Positions 1 through 12,821 of a stretch of DNA of 64,000 nucleotides are shown piece by piece. Made by a program: the position numbers and the translations under genes. The stretch is from the NCBI GenBank assembly GCA_005281725.1, contig SSBO01000008.1, positions 1,612,001 through 1,676,000 of the forward strand. The letters are read 5' to 3'. Source of the stretch: Wuchereria bancrofti (taxonomy: Eukaryota > Nematoda > Chromadorea > Rhabditida > Onchocercidae). The notes beneath the pieces were generated by a model, which was not told the origin of the DNA, did no database searches, and saw nothing but the letters and a program-made list of their open reading frames with translations. The stretch's first letter is position 1. The number at the start of each line of letters is the position of its first letter.

Positions 1-134
1 TAGATTATTATTCTCACTGTTTTGCTTTGTGTGGATAGTGTTCTTTTAGTAAACAGTTGGTAGTGAGAATGCTTTAAATTATGTGCTTGTTTATGATCTC
101 ACTGTTTACCTCTCTTTGCATATTATTTGCTTAG

Positions 135-1763
135 GATGCCAAGAATGAGCGATTATGGTTCAAGACGAACACAAAGCTTGGAAAGTTGTATTTTGATCAA
201 AAAGAATTTGGAAAGCTGGAGAAAATTATCAAACAGTTGCGAAATTCATGTAAGGTGAGAGATTTCTAGTCTGAATGTGTATGTGACTATGAAGCTTTAC
301 TATACCTCGCAAAACTACATTTTTGAATGCAGTTCTGAATCATTTTCGGAAATATTGCAAGCAGAAAGTGGTCATGAGTGAAAACAATTGTCATTTCAGA
401 ATGAACTCGGTGAAGAAGATCAGAAAAAGGGTACCCAGTTGCTTGAAATTTATGCCCTTGAAATTCAGATGTACACGGAACAGAAGAATAATAAAGCTCT
501 GAAGGCACTCTACGAGCAAAGTTTGCATGTGAAAAGTGCAATACCACATCCACTTATTATGGGCGTCATTCGCGGTTTGTTTTGTTCTCTTATCATATTC
601 TCACTTACATTCATGTATTTCGTAAAAACTGCTTCATGACATTCCATAAAATTTTTAAACAGCTAAAAACCGAACTACCGCATCTTAATTTTTTTCTAGA
701 ATGTGGTGGAAAAATGCATTTACGAGAAAAGCAGTTTGAAAAAGCTCATACTGATTTCTTCGAAGCTTTTAAAAATTATGATGAAAGCGGGTCAGAGCGA
801 AGAATTGCATGCTTGAAATATTTGGTGCTTGCAAATATGCTAATCAAGTAGGTCTCCGCGACTAGATTTATAATTACTATTTTTAAAACATGTATGCACC
901 ATTATTAGCTACACATCCAAAAATGTTAGTGCAAAAAAATATATTCGCTTATAATACATTTTTGATAGGTGATTGCTTTGTTTTTAGATCTGGAATAAAT
1001 CCATTTGACAGTCAAGAAGCAAAACCGTTCCGCAATGATCCTGAAATAGTTGCAATGAATCAACTTGTGAGTGCGTACCAAGACAATAATTTGATGCATT
1101 TTGAAAGTATTCTTGAAGAAAATCGTGATGCGATTATGGCTGACCCATTCATTCGCGAGCATATTGAAGAGCTGCTTACCAACATTCGTTCGCAGGTTCT
1201 GTCATTGTTTTTCATATTTTCAGTGTGCAGTGCGTTTCAGCAATTCAACGAATCTAACTGAATTCATTTGTAAGTTGCAGGTATTAATAGGCCTTTGTGT
1301 ACCATATTCTCGAATTTACTTGTCGTTTCTTGCCGAAGAACTTCGTGTTAAAGTGGAAGAGGTTGTGGTACTTCTTGCAGATTTGATTCTCGATGGTGCA
1401 TTGAATGCAAAGATTGATGAAATTAGTGGTGTTTTAATATCCGAATCAACCAATAAAGCAACACGGTATTTATGTTTTATTCACATATTTGATAATAAAT
1501 GGACGGTTCCGTACTTACTGAGCTTCGTTGAAATACTCCTCTGAATTAGTTACGTAGCTCAAAACATCTTAGAATCAATTATCTAATTCAAGTGCTGTGT
1601 CATGATAATTTAAACTAGGGAGAAAAGAAGTGGAAAAATGTAAAATAAGGCAGAAAATCTGCTTCACATTATGTTACTAAGATCTTTTAGGTGCGCAGCG
1701 ATTGCAAAATGCGCGAAACAGTTATCTTCACTCCACCTTTCAATTGTAGATAGGTGTTCATAA
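135..1763 (+). CDS. COPS2: COP9 signalosome subunit 2 (CSN2), 3' part
   Basis: Subunit of the COP9 signalosome, which removes NEDD8 from cullin-RING ubiquitin ligases; CSN2 is the scaffold subunit that contacts the cullin. Exons read 135-254, 400-574, 700-847, 988-1195, 1281-1465 and 1691-1763: 303 codons in continuous frame, about 302 residues. The 5' exons lie left of the window, since the family is usually 440-490 residues. Visible sequence begins [20 protein letters not shown], runs through TPR-like helices ([20 protein letters not shown]), and ends with the PCI/winged-helix part ([36 protein letters not shown]). The last short exon supplies a basic, leucine-rich tail ([12 protein letters not shown]) before TAA, matching the usual CSN2 C-terminal helix. 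All splice sites are GT..AG. Family identification is strong; the last exon rests on frame and similarity of its tail. Confidence 0.93.
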
Positions 1764-2562
1764 CACTAATCTCAGTGAACCTTGCATGTACTTCCGTGAT
1801 TGGACTTCACTTGTGTCCAGTGTCTGGCGTAATTCAGCCGTATTTTCTTGAAGGATTGCATCTGATCTGCTTTGTTATGAATTAAAATGAGTATGGCTTG
1901 AAGGCACATTTGAGTTTAGCTGTCACTTAGTTTACTGCAGCAAATGGATTTGAATAAGATTTGACAGCAGTGATCATTTAGCTTGCTTTTCATTAATTTT
2001 TAGGAACTTTTTGGATAAATATTGCTAGAAATAAAGATTTAAAATAGTGATGTATTCCGCAGTTATTTATGTAGAATTCTTATGTTGCATATCTCAGTTT
2101 TGCTCATGATTGTATAGTTGTTTGATATATAAATTACGAAGAAATCCTTAGCATTGGTTTGGTTCAATTTTCATGTTTTTTACTGCACTGCTTGTTAATA
2201 AATGATTATGCTGACATGATTCAGCGTTCATAAGGGAAATGTCCACTATGTTTCAACTCAATATTTTTAAGTTACATTCCCTAACTAATGCCTTTAATGC
2301 CTTCTTTTAAATATTATTAAAATTTTTGAGAAATGGGGTAGAAATGCATCTTTCCTGAGTCCATGAAGTTGTGCTTCAGAATCTGGATGCACAACTTCTT
2401 TGGTCGTCTGTTTTGTGAGCTTTGTTTTTACAGCTTGTAATTCGCTGTGTGAAAAGATTGTGGATTAAAGAGAACAGGGTTGTGAGGTTTTTTTTCCCGT
2501 ATTAGAAGCTGGATTGCCGGTTCGAAGCTTTCTAAAAACTTATGTTTTCAGTAATTCAGGAA
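1764..2562. other. CSN2-Tollip intergenic region
   Basis: About 800 bases with no coding potential I can support. It holds the presumed CSN2 3' UTR and, at its right end, the AG at 2550-2551 (context TTTTCAG) that could receive a spliced leader 11 bases before the Tollip start. The spacing is too wide to argue for an operon. Confidence 0.5.
2030..2035 (+). terminator. Possible polyadenylation signal of CSN2
   Basis: AATAAA about 270 bases past the CSN2 stop codon. It is the first perfect signal seen downstream, but the distance is long for a nematode 3' UTR, so a variant signal could be used instead. Confidence 0.35.
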
Positions 2563-3842
2563 ATGGCTTCTTCATCTGCTGCATCGTCTGTAAATCCCAT
2601 GCGGGTTTCTGCGGCTGAGCGGCGAAAGAAGGTCATTTTATGATAGACTACTGCTTAAGAATTTATAATTATGTATATTTAACAAAATATGACAAAAAAT
2701 TGCATAAGGTCTTCCTTTTCCTTTTCTTTTTTTCTGATAGCGTACTACGCAGTGTAGCTTGTCAGTTTTTTTTTTCTTTTAATTTCAAAGTTCTCGAAAA
2801 TTTTTACTTCCTATTTTCCAAGTGATCATTTTTGCTCGAACAAGTTTGATTTTCTTTTTATTGCTTTCCATACCATAAATGATAGTATTATCCATGTATT
2901 CCCTTATATATGTCGTTTTATAAACTGTTCCAGAAGTGTGATGAATATAAGGAATAAGAAGGTTAATTTATAGGTTTTTTTGGGTCAGTTACCAGATGAT
3001 TTCTTGCGTATAACTACCCCGTCGTCAATTCCAGTTCAAAGGCAGCAAAAACAGCAGTCTCTGGTTCCTATTTATATTACGGATCCTAATTTGATTACCC
3101 AGCAATCTCTTTTGCAAGCACAGGTATCAAATTTGCTGTTTGTAAGTTATATTCACTTTTTAGCACTTTTTTAGTAGTATATTACTGAGAGGAGCAGAAT
3201 GGCTTTTTTCTGCAAACATTTCGAAGTATCTTTTCAGCAGGCATTCTACAGTTTTGTGCCTCCGAATACACGTGGTCGTATTTCGATAACAGTTGTGGGA
3301 GCGAAGCTTGTAAAAAATTATGGTTTGGTGCGGATGGATCCTTACTGCTGTGTGCGTGTAGGGAATGCCGTTTTTGAAACACCAAAGGATGCAAATGGTG
3401 GTAAAACACCGAAGTGGAATCGTATCATCAACGCGTACTTGCCATTTGGTGTTGAATCATTTTATCTTCAAATTTTTGATGAAGTGAGCTTTCTTTTTCT
3501 ATTCTTCGTTTTCATTTTTTCTCTAAACAATTTATTTTGAAGAGAGCATTCAGTGCTGATGAGTGCATTGCTTGGGCACATATAATACTTCCAAATGGTA
3601 TATTTTGCGGCGAGATAATCGATGACTGGTATCAGCTTTCAGGACAACAGGTAATTAAACAAATTCTCACGAAAGTTTTCCTATTCGAAAAATATTCCTT
3701 TGATTTTAAAAGAGAGAGAAATCAGTTATATTTTAGACAAAAAGATTTAAGAAATGATTGACTTATGTACTGGTCTTTCGTCATTTAGGGTGAAGGCAAA
3801 GAAGGTGTCATAAATCTTATAACATCATTTACACCAGTTTAA
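2563..3842 (+). CDS. TOLLIP: Tollip-like C2-domain protein
   Basis: Homologue of Toll-interacting protein, an endosomal adaptor that links phosphoinositide-bound membranes to ubiquitinated cargo through Tom1. Exons 2563-2631, 2974-3123, 3241-3483, 3543-3650 and 3789-3842 give about 207 residues. The N-terminal Tom1-binding-like motif ([10 protein letters not shown]) is followed by one C2 domain: [68 protein letters not shown] and [10 protein letters not shown]. The acceptor of exon 3 could also be three bases earlier (CAG repeated), adding one Gln. The reading frame stops five codons after the C2 domain. The mammalian protein continues about 65 residues with a proline-rich linker and a ubiquitin-binding CUE domain; neither is visible before TAA or in the next 2 kb. 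The start ATG follows a candidate trans-splice acceptor at 2551. Two AATAAA signals lie at 4003 and 4013. Confidence 0.92.
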
Positions 3843-4002
3843 TCGACAGGATCGCAGAATAACACAATCGCCTCAAACTCAACGACAAGGCGGTAGAATT
3901 TCATATCACATAAAATACGGGGTGTACATTTTCTTTGTTTAAAGACCACTACAATATTGGATTTAAAGTTGTCTTTAAATCATTATCATTACAATGCATT
4001 TG

Positions 4003-4018
4003 AATAAACACTAATAAA
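4003..4018 (+). terminator. Tandem poly(A) signals of the Tollip gene
   Basis: Two AATAAA hexamers (4003-4008 and 4013-4018), about 165 bases after the Tollip stop codon, in an AT-rich stretch. Typical position for a nematode 3' end. Confidence 0.55.
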
Positions 4019-5842
4019 AGAATGAGTCAAATAATCAGCATTTAGTGTTTTACAGCAAAAATAGTAGTGTTGTTTACGGAGCGGTATTGTTCTCACCAAT
4101 GAAAATGAATGACATTAGATGTATCCTTGAAGAAAAGCTAGATAGCAAAACATCGCTGTTAGTGTTTGAAATGAACGATCAATATTAATCGAGTAATATT
4201 TATATACCTCCTTATATTGTATTTTGTTGTTGAGGGAATTCGGGAATAGACTATATTGTCGATTAAGGGAATATCTCCTAATGTTCTTGTTGTTGCTTTC
4301 TGAAATAGGAAAATACATTGAAGAGGACTTTCATACCAGCCAAAAAATGTGTATGTAGGAATTCTGTAAGTGTACCGCTTCCATTCATGCAGTAAATAAG
4401 AAGAAATTTGTTTTGAAGGAAGATTTGATTTTATCGTTTCACAACTTTCTTGTAGATGTTTGTGAGTGGAGAACGAATAACAAATGTTTGATTTTCTGAG
4501 CGGGCTCATTTAATTATTTCCACAATTTTTTCCAATACAGAATTGAAAGGTACCAGTTTTATTGCATAGTAAGGCATAGCAAGAAGATTTTGTTTTGGAG
4601 ATTTTCAAGCACTGCAAAAATATCTCATTGATGAATTCAACGTAATTTTAAGTGTTGCTTACTCGTTTTCTAGTGATACAATCCATAGATTATTTTTGGA
4701 TTCAACTACAATGCAATTTAACAGAAGTAAGAATAATAGCTAAATAGTTCAATTTCGAATAGTGCTACCATTAATATCGAACATATTGCATATGAGCTTT
4801 TATTTTTCAACCTTCCTATTGTGACAGCTGTTTATCCGTAATACATTTTCCTGAATTGTACTGCTCATGCAGGCATCGAATTCACTTTTTTTCTGAATTG
4901 CCTATTTTGTTGAATTTTTCCTGAGTAAATAAAGCATATGCTTTGCTTTGCTCATACTTTGCTCGTATTATATCTGTACTGAGTGTGAGTGAATTAGCCA
5001 GTGCTGGGACTTCACATCCGGAAAATAAATTACCGGAGGCTATTTTCATTGCGGTCCGTATCCGTTTGAATAGGGCCGTGAAATGGGTGTTTGTGAGTTA
5101 TCAATGGATGGTGGTATCAATGGATGATGAGGAAGACAGGGTGAAGGGTTATTTGTTTTGATTGGGATGTTATTCTTTGATCCCTCTAGGTTGGCTGTTA
5201 TTGACAGAGCTTTGATGAATTAAATGATCTCAACGTAAGTGAATTTTTAAGGGAATAGAAGGGCTTATTAGGGAATTCACACACACACATGCTGAAATTA
5301 TCACTATTCTACAAAAAGTAGTCTTTAAGTAAGAGTTATAATTTTAAATTTAAGATAAAGATTATTGGTTAGTGATTATATGGCGATATAGGGAAGAAGT
5401 TTTTGCATATATCTTTCTCCTATCAAACAAAATATGGCCATAAAGCAAACGTAGATTGATCGAGAGTTCGACCTCTCTGTAGATATATTATCATATCTAA
5501 AGTTTGATCGACTCCAGGGCCTAAACTTTGATGATAAACTGATGGAGAATTTATATTAGTTTGAGTCAAAGTAGTCAGTAGCAACAGCGAAAAGAGCTAC
5601 TGTGGGTGGTTTGATCTACTACTCTTCCAGTTATGGGTCATTTGGCGCATTAGACCACCTGGTATTTATTTTTCAACCTTCCTATTGTGACAATTTTTTA
5701 GGGCTACATTAAATTAACAGTGGATTTAGTGTTCGGCTGCATAATATACTCAGTTATTTTATAGCGTTTCATGTTTGCAGAATAAGTAATTCGATAGAGA
5801 ATTGAAACAATAGGAGTTTGGCACTGGTGGCCCTACTAGACA
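4019..5842. other. Tollip-UBE2Q intergenic region
   Basis: No gene that I can support. A 116-codon open frame on the - strand (4509 to 4159) has no recognisable domain and no splice context, so I leave it out. A 28-bp direct repeat occurs at 4799-4826 and 5665-5692. The stretch 5440-5650 is somewhat richer in GC than its surroundings but has stops in all frames. The right end carries an AG (5838-5839) three bases before the UBE2Q start that could be an SL acceptor. Confidence 0.45.
4799..5692. repeat. 28-bp direct repeat pair flanking 838 bp
   Basis: TTTATTTTTCAACCTTCCTA plus the next eight bases (ATTGTGACA end) is identical at 4799-4826 and 5665-5692. The segment between them has no terminal inverted repeats or transposase frame that I can see, so it is not called a mobile element. 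Each copy contains a pyrimidine-rich run. Confidence 0.7.
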
Positions 5843-8201
5843 ATGGCTTGCCTTCAAAAACTAAGACAAGATGTTGCAATGCTGGAATCTCTGTTTCCAA
5901 AAGAACACGAACGTTTTCAGGTTTATGAAATTTAGCATTGAAAAGAATATGAAGGAATGCCTTTTTGCTGAAAACTTTTCATGTTTCTTTCATTTCAGGT
6001 ACTCTCAGCATCAGTTGATGAGATCACAGTTCAGTTTATTAACCCCCAGAACAAACCAATCGTCGTCACTGCTAACGTTCTAGTAAGGCTATGCATTTTG
6101 TGTAAAGATTGATTAAAATTGTTATGAAAATTACTCATATATCCTGACCAGTGTGAAATAAAAAGATTTCTCCAGTTGGCACCATTTGCATTATAATTTC
6201 TATAAATTCTATAACTTTCTTAAAATTCTATCATTTATAAGATCATTATTGGAGAACATTATTGCAGGAAAATTATCCACACGTTGCACCTATCTGGTTT
6301 AGTGAGTGTGATGATTCAACAGTTACAGCGATCTTGCAGTCACTTACTGAAGCGGAAGCACCATGTTACATTTTACTACAAACGCATGAACTTGTTTCAC
6401 GCTTATGTTCCTACTATAATGTTACTATACCCACTGAATTGATCTCTATTGGTCCTGTAAGTTTCTAGTTCTTTCAGCTACCTTAAAATTTTGGAAACCT
6501 ACTATTTTATGTGCCTGTCCTATATGCTTCTTTAGGATAAACTTAATATATGTAAAAGTAAAAATTACGTGAGAACCAAACAAACGGTAGTTTACTGGAA
6601 TTGTTCAATTTGTACTGGAAATTTTTCAAATGAGTTTTTAGCGTTACTCTTTCTCTCAGAAAGATGCATGATTCTTGCACCCAGAAAGTAGAAATTGCTG
6701 CTCAGAAAAATCAAAAAGTCCTTTTATCATTCTCATAACAAATATTTTGCTAACATAATTTTGCAGATATGCGGATTTTGCGTTATTTATAGGTTGGAGA
6801 TGAAAGGGATGAGGGGATGGAGAGTGACGATGATTATATTTTAATGGAGGAAGAAACAACGTCACGTAAAGATGCCGGAGATGAAGAAGTATCCTATGCT
6901 TTCTTTTTCTATTCACAATATTCATAATTTACTATCTGAATCGGTATCATACCATCCAATCACAATTTCAGGATTTATCAGCAGAACAGAAAGCAATATT
7001 TGCGAGACTTAACCATGTACAGCGTGAGCAACATTTAACGGGAGCTGCAGCAGGTTCTGTGACAGCTACTGATAGACTAATGAAAGAACTGAAAGATATA
7101 TATCGTTCGGATCATTTCAAGAACGGTGAATTTTTGGGATGCTTTTATTTTTATGTATTCACTTTTCTAAATATTTCAACTCTTCATTTTCATTTTAGGT
7201 GTATATTCGGTAGAGCTAGTAATGGATAGCCTTTATGAATGGCATGTGAAATTAAAAAAGTAAGTTCTATTTGCTGGTTTACCTAATGATTTAATTTTGA
7301 TGAATGTTTCTGTTCTACGAAATATTCTTCATTGAAGGGTGGATCCGGATAGCAGTTTAGCACACGACATGAAAATGATGATAACGAAAGAAGCACAGGA
7401 TTATATTTTATTTCATTTCCTGTTCAAGGATACATTTCCGTTCGTTATCTGGTTCTATTTATAAGTGTAAAAATAATTTCAGAACATATTTCTGTCGTAA
7501 GTTTTCTGATTAGATTTTACAGTCGATTTCTGTACTTAGCAAATATTACATCATCTAATTGCATAACTTAGCTTGTACAAATCGAATGTAAGCAATTTTC
7601 TGCTAGGGATAGATAACCTTGTTTGAATCCATGATAATGTTAAATTGGTTTACATCGTGTTCCAGTTTCGAACCGCCATTTGTACGCTTAGTTTCTCCAA
7701 CAATTACGAATGGATTTGTTTTGGGAGGTGGTGCTATCTGCATGGAACTTCTAACAAGGCAAGGATGGTCAAGTGCTTATAGTATCGAATCTTTGATCTT
7801 GCAAATTGCCGCTACTTTAGTAAAAGGAAAGGTCTGTCTGTCTCACTTTTATATTGGTAGAAATGAAACATTTACAAATAAAAATGAAACACGTACTGTG
7901 ATAAAAATATTTTAAATATGTCTGCGTGGAAATAAATTTTTTATGTATCGTATATCCTCTGAATTGAATTGTGTTTTGTTATCTGGAGAGCTGTTAGGAT
8001 TGTTTTATGAGGTAGGTGTTGTGGGATTTTTTGAAAACCTTTTAGCAACATCAATTGTCCTAGTTGCTTGATTTACAGGCACGCATCAATTTCTCGGTTA
8101 AAGGGCAGTATACTTTGGCGCGAGCGCAACATGCATTCTCATTACTTGTGCAGACCCACGCAAAATCCGGATGGTTTACACCTCCTCAGGCAGATGGATG
8201 A
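5843..8201 (+). CDS. ubc-25: UBE2Q-family ubiquitin-conjugating enzyme E2
   Basis: E2 enzyme that accepts ubiquitin from E1 on an active-site cysteine. Nine exons (5843-5920, 5999-6082, 6268-6456, 6793-6888, 6972-7125, 7199-7259, 7338-7439, 7666-7831, 8079-8201) give 350 residues. The N-terminal part is RWD-like and begins [20 protein letters not shown], with SASVDEI following. An acidic linker ([14 protein letters not shown]) leads to the C-terminal UBC fold: [40 protein letters not shown], then [20 protein letters not shown], where the Cys is the expected catalytic residue, and WFTPPQADG at the end. This layout matches UBE2Q1/UBE2Q2 and C. elegans UBC-25. The start is fixed by the conserved MACL opening three bases after an AG. 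No residues expected for activity are missing. Confidence 0.95.
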
Positions 8202-9667
8202 TGAAATATAGCTAAAGTAACTGAATTCTAGTACCAGCAATTAATCATTCATATTTGCTCTCATTCAAGCGCCATCTCTTACTGACTCATCTGTTTATTT
8301 CAGTTTGCTCTTTCATTGCTAGTACTTTTTTTCCCCTTTTTATGTATTATTTGTATGTTTCCCATCTTTGATGTTATTTGATAGAATTTTTTTTAATATA
8401 TCGTGTGTAGTGTGAAATTTTCTATTTTTTTTTCTTTCAAAAAACCTCGCATTTTTTTTTTTTTTTTTTTTTTTTTNNNNNNNNNNNNNNNNNNNNNNNN
8501 NNNNNNNNNNNNNNNNNNNNNNNNNNNNNNNNNNNNNNNNNNNNNNNNNNNNNNNNNNNNNNNNNNNNNNNNNNNNNNNNNNNNNNNNNNNNNNNNNNNN
8601 NNNNNNNNNNNNNNNNNNNNNNNNNNNNNNNNNNNNNNNNNNNNNNNNNNNNNNNNNNATATATATATATATATATAATTAATTCGACTGATTTATTTAG
8701 ATTAAGATGGCTTTATTTCGCGACGTACTATATCGTCAAATACGAAAACGTTTCTTTGATTGGTTATTTCATTGCAAATACTGTAATCCTTTATACTGAG
8801 TCTATAGTTTAGGATGGCTCTATAATGAAAGTTCTACTGCTTTAAACCGTGTGATTTGATTGTGTTATCGATTATATTTTTATTTGCATATTGTATTGTA
8901 TTTTTAATTTTCATTTCTCTATTTGCTATAGAAATGTATTCCCTATTCGCTTTATGCAGAAAATGTTAGTAGAATAGAGGAATAGGGGATACAAGTTGCA
9001 TTCAGGTCTTAGTTAATCGAAGCTGCGATATAGTTTAATTTCATTGTTTCTGGTTTATTGATTTAAGAATTGTTTGTCAGTGCTTTCAATGTTGCTTAAA
9101 AGCTGAATTTTCGGGAAATTAGGCGTAACTTAATACGTTCAATGTTGTAAAATTAAAAAGCATTTTATGAGAAATCATGAAATCTTTTGCAGTATAAAAT
9201 ATAGATTTCTTCCCTCATTTTTCGACTGTCATTTATTTGTGTAATATGAATAAAATCAGAATGGCTCACTGTATTTTTTTTTCCATTTTATGATATAGCA
9301 AATATCATTGATATACGTTTCACTTGATTTAAGGATTGTTTGTCGAAGTGCAAAATTTTTGACAATAACTGAAGTCATTTATACTTCATTTTTTAGACGA
9401 AATAGAGTTCCAGTTAATTCCTTTGTTTCACTTCCCTTCCTTATTATTTGATGTGTGTGATGCCTTGTCAACTGAAATGTGATGAAAGTATTTTAAATCG
9501 TAACCGTAAAATAAGTTTCTGATCTGTTTAACTTGGTGTTAGTTGGGGTTTTCAACTTTGTTTTTGTAAAGAGTTGTTGCTTGAATAAGGAATATCATAG
9601 TTAGTTGAACCTGCAGAAGTATTCTTTTGGAAATGTTCTGTTGTTTTATGGTGTAACAAAGTTCGCA
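8202..9667. other. UBE2Q-ZMPSTE24 intergenic region
   Basis: Holds the UBE2Q 3' UTR, the N gap and about 1 kb of T-rich sequence. I see no coding exon. Just before the next gene, AACAAAG at 9655-9661 could act as a weak SL acceptor six bases from the ATG. Confidence 0.45.
8477..8658. other. Assembly gap (182 Ns)
   Basis: A run of Ns between a poly-T tract (8451-8476) and an AT dinucleotide tract (8659-8677). The flanks suggest a low-complexity region that could not be assembled; the true length is unknown. It lies 3' of the UBE2Q gene and does not interrupt a gene model. Confidence 0.99.
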
Positions 9668-12600
9668 ATGTTTTGGTTGATCGTATTTATCACATGGTCA
9701 ATATTCTTATGGGATTTTTATCTTTCTGCACGACAGGTAAGCTCTGGAATCTTTCGTTTACTATTCCGAAAATTGTTAGTGGGTTGGCAAGATGGCTAAC
9801 AGATGTCATTTGTTCTTGTCAATGAGTGGCAGTATTTCACTTATTTAACCATTAATTTCTTTTCCCCCTTTAAGTTGTGGTGATATCTCATCGGACATTT
9901 CCATTGTTTTGAGAGAACTGAAAATTAAAGGGTTGCTCTGCATAGTTCTACATCTAAGAAATCTAGGTTGGAGTAGATGTCATCACTTATACATATGAAG
10001 TGTCATAGAAGATGATGGTGAAAGGCCATTAGTGGTGAGTCTGCAATAAAATTGCTTAACTTATTCCGGAGTAAAGATTTGAATACAGCAAATTATCATT
10101 GTGTAGATCGGGTGGAATGGATAATGTTACACGATTTACTTGTATAATAAAAAAGTTTACAGTATCGTGTCCATCGTGATACAGTGAAAATGCCAGATGA
10201 AGTGGGCGAAATAATGAGCGAAGAAGAATATCGAAAAGCTCGGATATATAGACTTGACAAACATCACTTTTCTTTCGCATACTCTATATATTCGCAGTTA
10301 GAGTTAATGGTAGATTGCATTTTCCTTTTTCAGATCATTTGACTTAAGACATTTATTAGATAAAAATAAAATACTCGACTTGGCTCTTTGAGTTGTTTTT
10401 TGTTGCTTTCAACTTGTGGAAATTGTAGGTTATTTTGGTATTCTGTTTACCTCAGATTGTATGGAACAAAAGTGGAGATTTCAATTTGAGATTTGGGTTT
10501 ACAAGCGAAGTAAGTTCTTTGACACGTGTCGCAATAATTTCTCGTTTTTCTGCTTGTAAAGAAGAAAGAAAAGAAGTATTTGAATATGTGTACTTTATTC
10601 GGTTAAGTATACTACTCAAAGAGTAATTGGATTATTGCTAATAGTTCATGAATTTATGTTAGAAAAATTTAAAGAACGAAAATTAAACCTTCCAGATTGC
10701 ACAAACAATAACCTTTATATCATTAGTATCAGTTATCGAATGTCTAATAAGTATACCATGGGAGCTTTACGACACATTTGTGATCGAAGGGAAGCACGGG
10801 TTTAATAAGCAGGTCATTTTTATATAATTGAAGCTTTCAGTAGATAGAATCGAGTTTTTTAAAAAAGATTAAGTGGTTTTTTTTTTTTTTTTTTTTTGCT
10901 AAAAGATGATGTGACTGTGATGCACATGCTCTCAATTTAATAGGAGAAGGAGCAAATAAGAAGAACTGTTGTTGCAGTTAGTAAGTATGGATTTTGAATT
11001 ATGTTTCAGAATGTTGAATGAAAGTAAGTTACAGTGTAAGTGAGCATCTATTTATTTTATTGACAAATCAAAGATTTTATGTCAACAGGAAATTTGCAGA
11101 CATTGGGTTTTTTCCTAAAAGATAAAATTAAAAAGACGTTAGTATCATTATTCTTAATGGCACCGATATTGGCTGCAATTGTCTATATTGTGGAACATGG
11201 AGGACCGTATTTCTTCTTTTATATTTGGATTTTCCTCTCAATTGTCATTTTTGTAAGTTTTCTTTTTTCTTTAAACAAAGGATTGCGAATTGTAACTATT
11301 TCATCTAATAGAAATTTGATGTTTGAAATTTCAGCTTTTGATGACAGTTTATCCCGAATTCATAGCTCCCTTATTCGACAAATATGTTCCACTTCCTGAG
11401 AGTGAACTGAAACAAAAAATCGAGAAACTTGCTGGAAGTCTAAACTTCCCACTGAAGAAACTACTCGTTGTACATGGTAAAGTTGTAGAGGAAATTTGAA
11501 TCCCTTATTTTCTTTCCGCTAAATTTCATATAATGACGAGATTCTCGGTAGAAATTTATTGAACATCTTTGGACATATATACCTGAAAAATGTTTATATT
11601 TTAGGTTCAAAACGATCAGCACATAGCAATGCTTATTTGTACGGTTTCTGGAATAATAAACGTATTGTACTTTATGACACGTTATTTGGTGAAGAAATGA
11701 GAGCAAAATTAAATGAAACTGCTTGCTTCCCTACAGTTAGTTGTTATATTTATCAAAAGGTGAAATACTGTTTATCCAATTTAACGTTTAACGTTCAAAA
11801 AAATTAGCAAGTATATGCTGTCTTAGAAAGGAATCATTCATTTTAAAAACGCCAATAAATAAATTTAATCAGGAAAATGGGGAAAAAAGCTGTGATAAGG
11901 GCGATGAAGAAATAAAGGAACGCAAATTAGGTATGCAAGACGATGAAGTTTTAGCCGTGCTAGGCCACGAATTTGGACATTGGGCTTTATGGCATACAGT
12001 TATGCAGCTCCTCTTTAGTGAGGTAATTTTTATTGGATCTGAAATTTAATGATTTAGTGGGAAAAAAAAGACGCTATGTCAGAAGGGAAGAATTTTTTGT
12101 TTTTAGTTGTTTGAGTGTTACGAGAGTTTTGATTTTCTAATGTTTAGATAAATTTGTTGCTGCTACTTGCTATATTTGCGAAGTTCTATCGTTCTACTCC
12201 ACTTTTCCATGCATTTGGTTTCTATGATTCAAAACCAACAATTATCGGATTTATGATTGTTTTCCAATATATCACAGCCCCGTATAATGAATTGCTCTCT
12301 TTTTTCGCAACGGTTCATCTTTGAAAATTGCTTTTATAACTTTATTTAATTGATTAACCACGGGTACTGTAGTACCAAAAAAGCAACTTAGATTTGACAG
12401 TGTTCTTTTTTACTTTTTTTTTGTGGGGGATATAGCAACCGTTTTTTGTGTCTTGTGTACTCATTTAAAAGGAATTAGATCTTTCTATAATCAATCCTGC
12501 ATTTATAGATAATGTCGAGACGTTTGGAATTTGCTGCGGACCATTTCTCAGAGAAACTTGGTTATGGATATGAACTGCGTAAAGCACTAATCAAACTTGG

Positions 12601-12706
12601 CAGGGATAATTTGGTTTTACCAATTAATGATCCGCTCTACTCGATGTTTAATCATTCACATCCACCAGTATTAGAACGGATTGCTGCACTCAAAAAAGTT
12701 AAATGA
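9668..12706 (+). CDS. ZMPSTE24: CAAX prenyl protease 1 (ZMPSTE24/FACE-1)
   Basis: Zinc metalloprotease of the ER and inner nuclear membrane (family M48A) that cleaves the C-terminal tripeptide of prenylated CAAX proteins. Ten exons (9668-9736, 10163-10309, 10429-10509, 10696-10812, 11100-11252, 11335-11476, 11605-11759, 11873-12022, 12148-12312, 12509-12706) give 458 residues. Diagnostic pieces in order: N-terminal membrane segment ([20 protein letters not shown]), [68 protein letters not shown], the zinc site VLGHEFGHW (HExxH), [10 protein letters not shown], and [20 protein letters not shown] with the third zinc-ligand Glu. It ends [17 protein letters not shown]. All catalytic residues are present. 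The first ATG is inferred: the frame is open upstream to 9605 but has no earlier in-frame ATG. The C. elegans counterpart is fce-1. Confidence 0.95.
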
Positions 12707-12815
12707 GTTTTTTTTTCTGCTTGTTGAGAAATATATCAATGAATTTGTACTTTCCGGTTCTACTTTCTCAGTTTCTATCTTAACTTCCAATATGTTGATT
12801 TTGTTATTGCATGAA

Positions 12816-12821
12816 AATAAA
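12816..12821 (+). terminator. Poly(A) signal of ZMPSTE24
   Basis: AATAAA 110 bases past the stop codon. It faces the La signal at 13152-13157 on the other strand, so the two convergent genes end about 330 bases apart without overlapping. Confidence 0.6.

Noticed and set aside
4159..4509. 116-codon open frame on the - strand
   Set aside because: No recognisable domain, no start or splice context, and composition typical of chance frames; it overlaps the likely Tollip 3' region.
4943..5161. 72-codon open frame on the + strand
   Set aside because: Short, no similarity, and lies between the direct repeats with no splice partners.
8403..8678. Open frame running through the N gap
   Set aside because: It exists only because Ns are not read as stops; the flanks are poly-T and AT dinucleotide.
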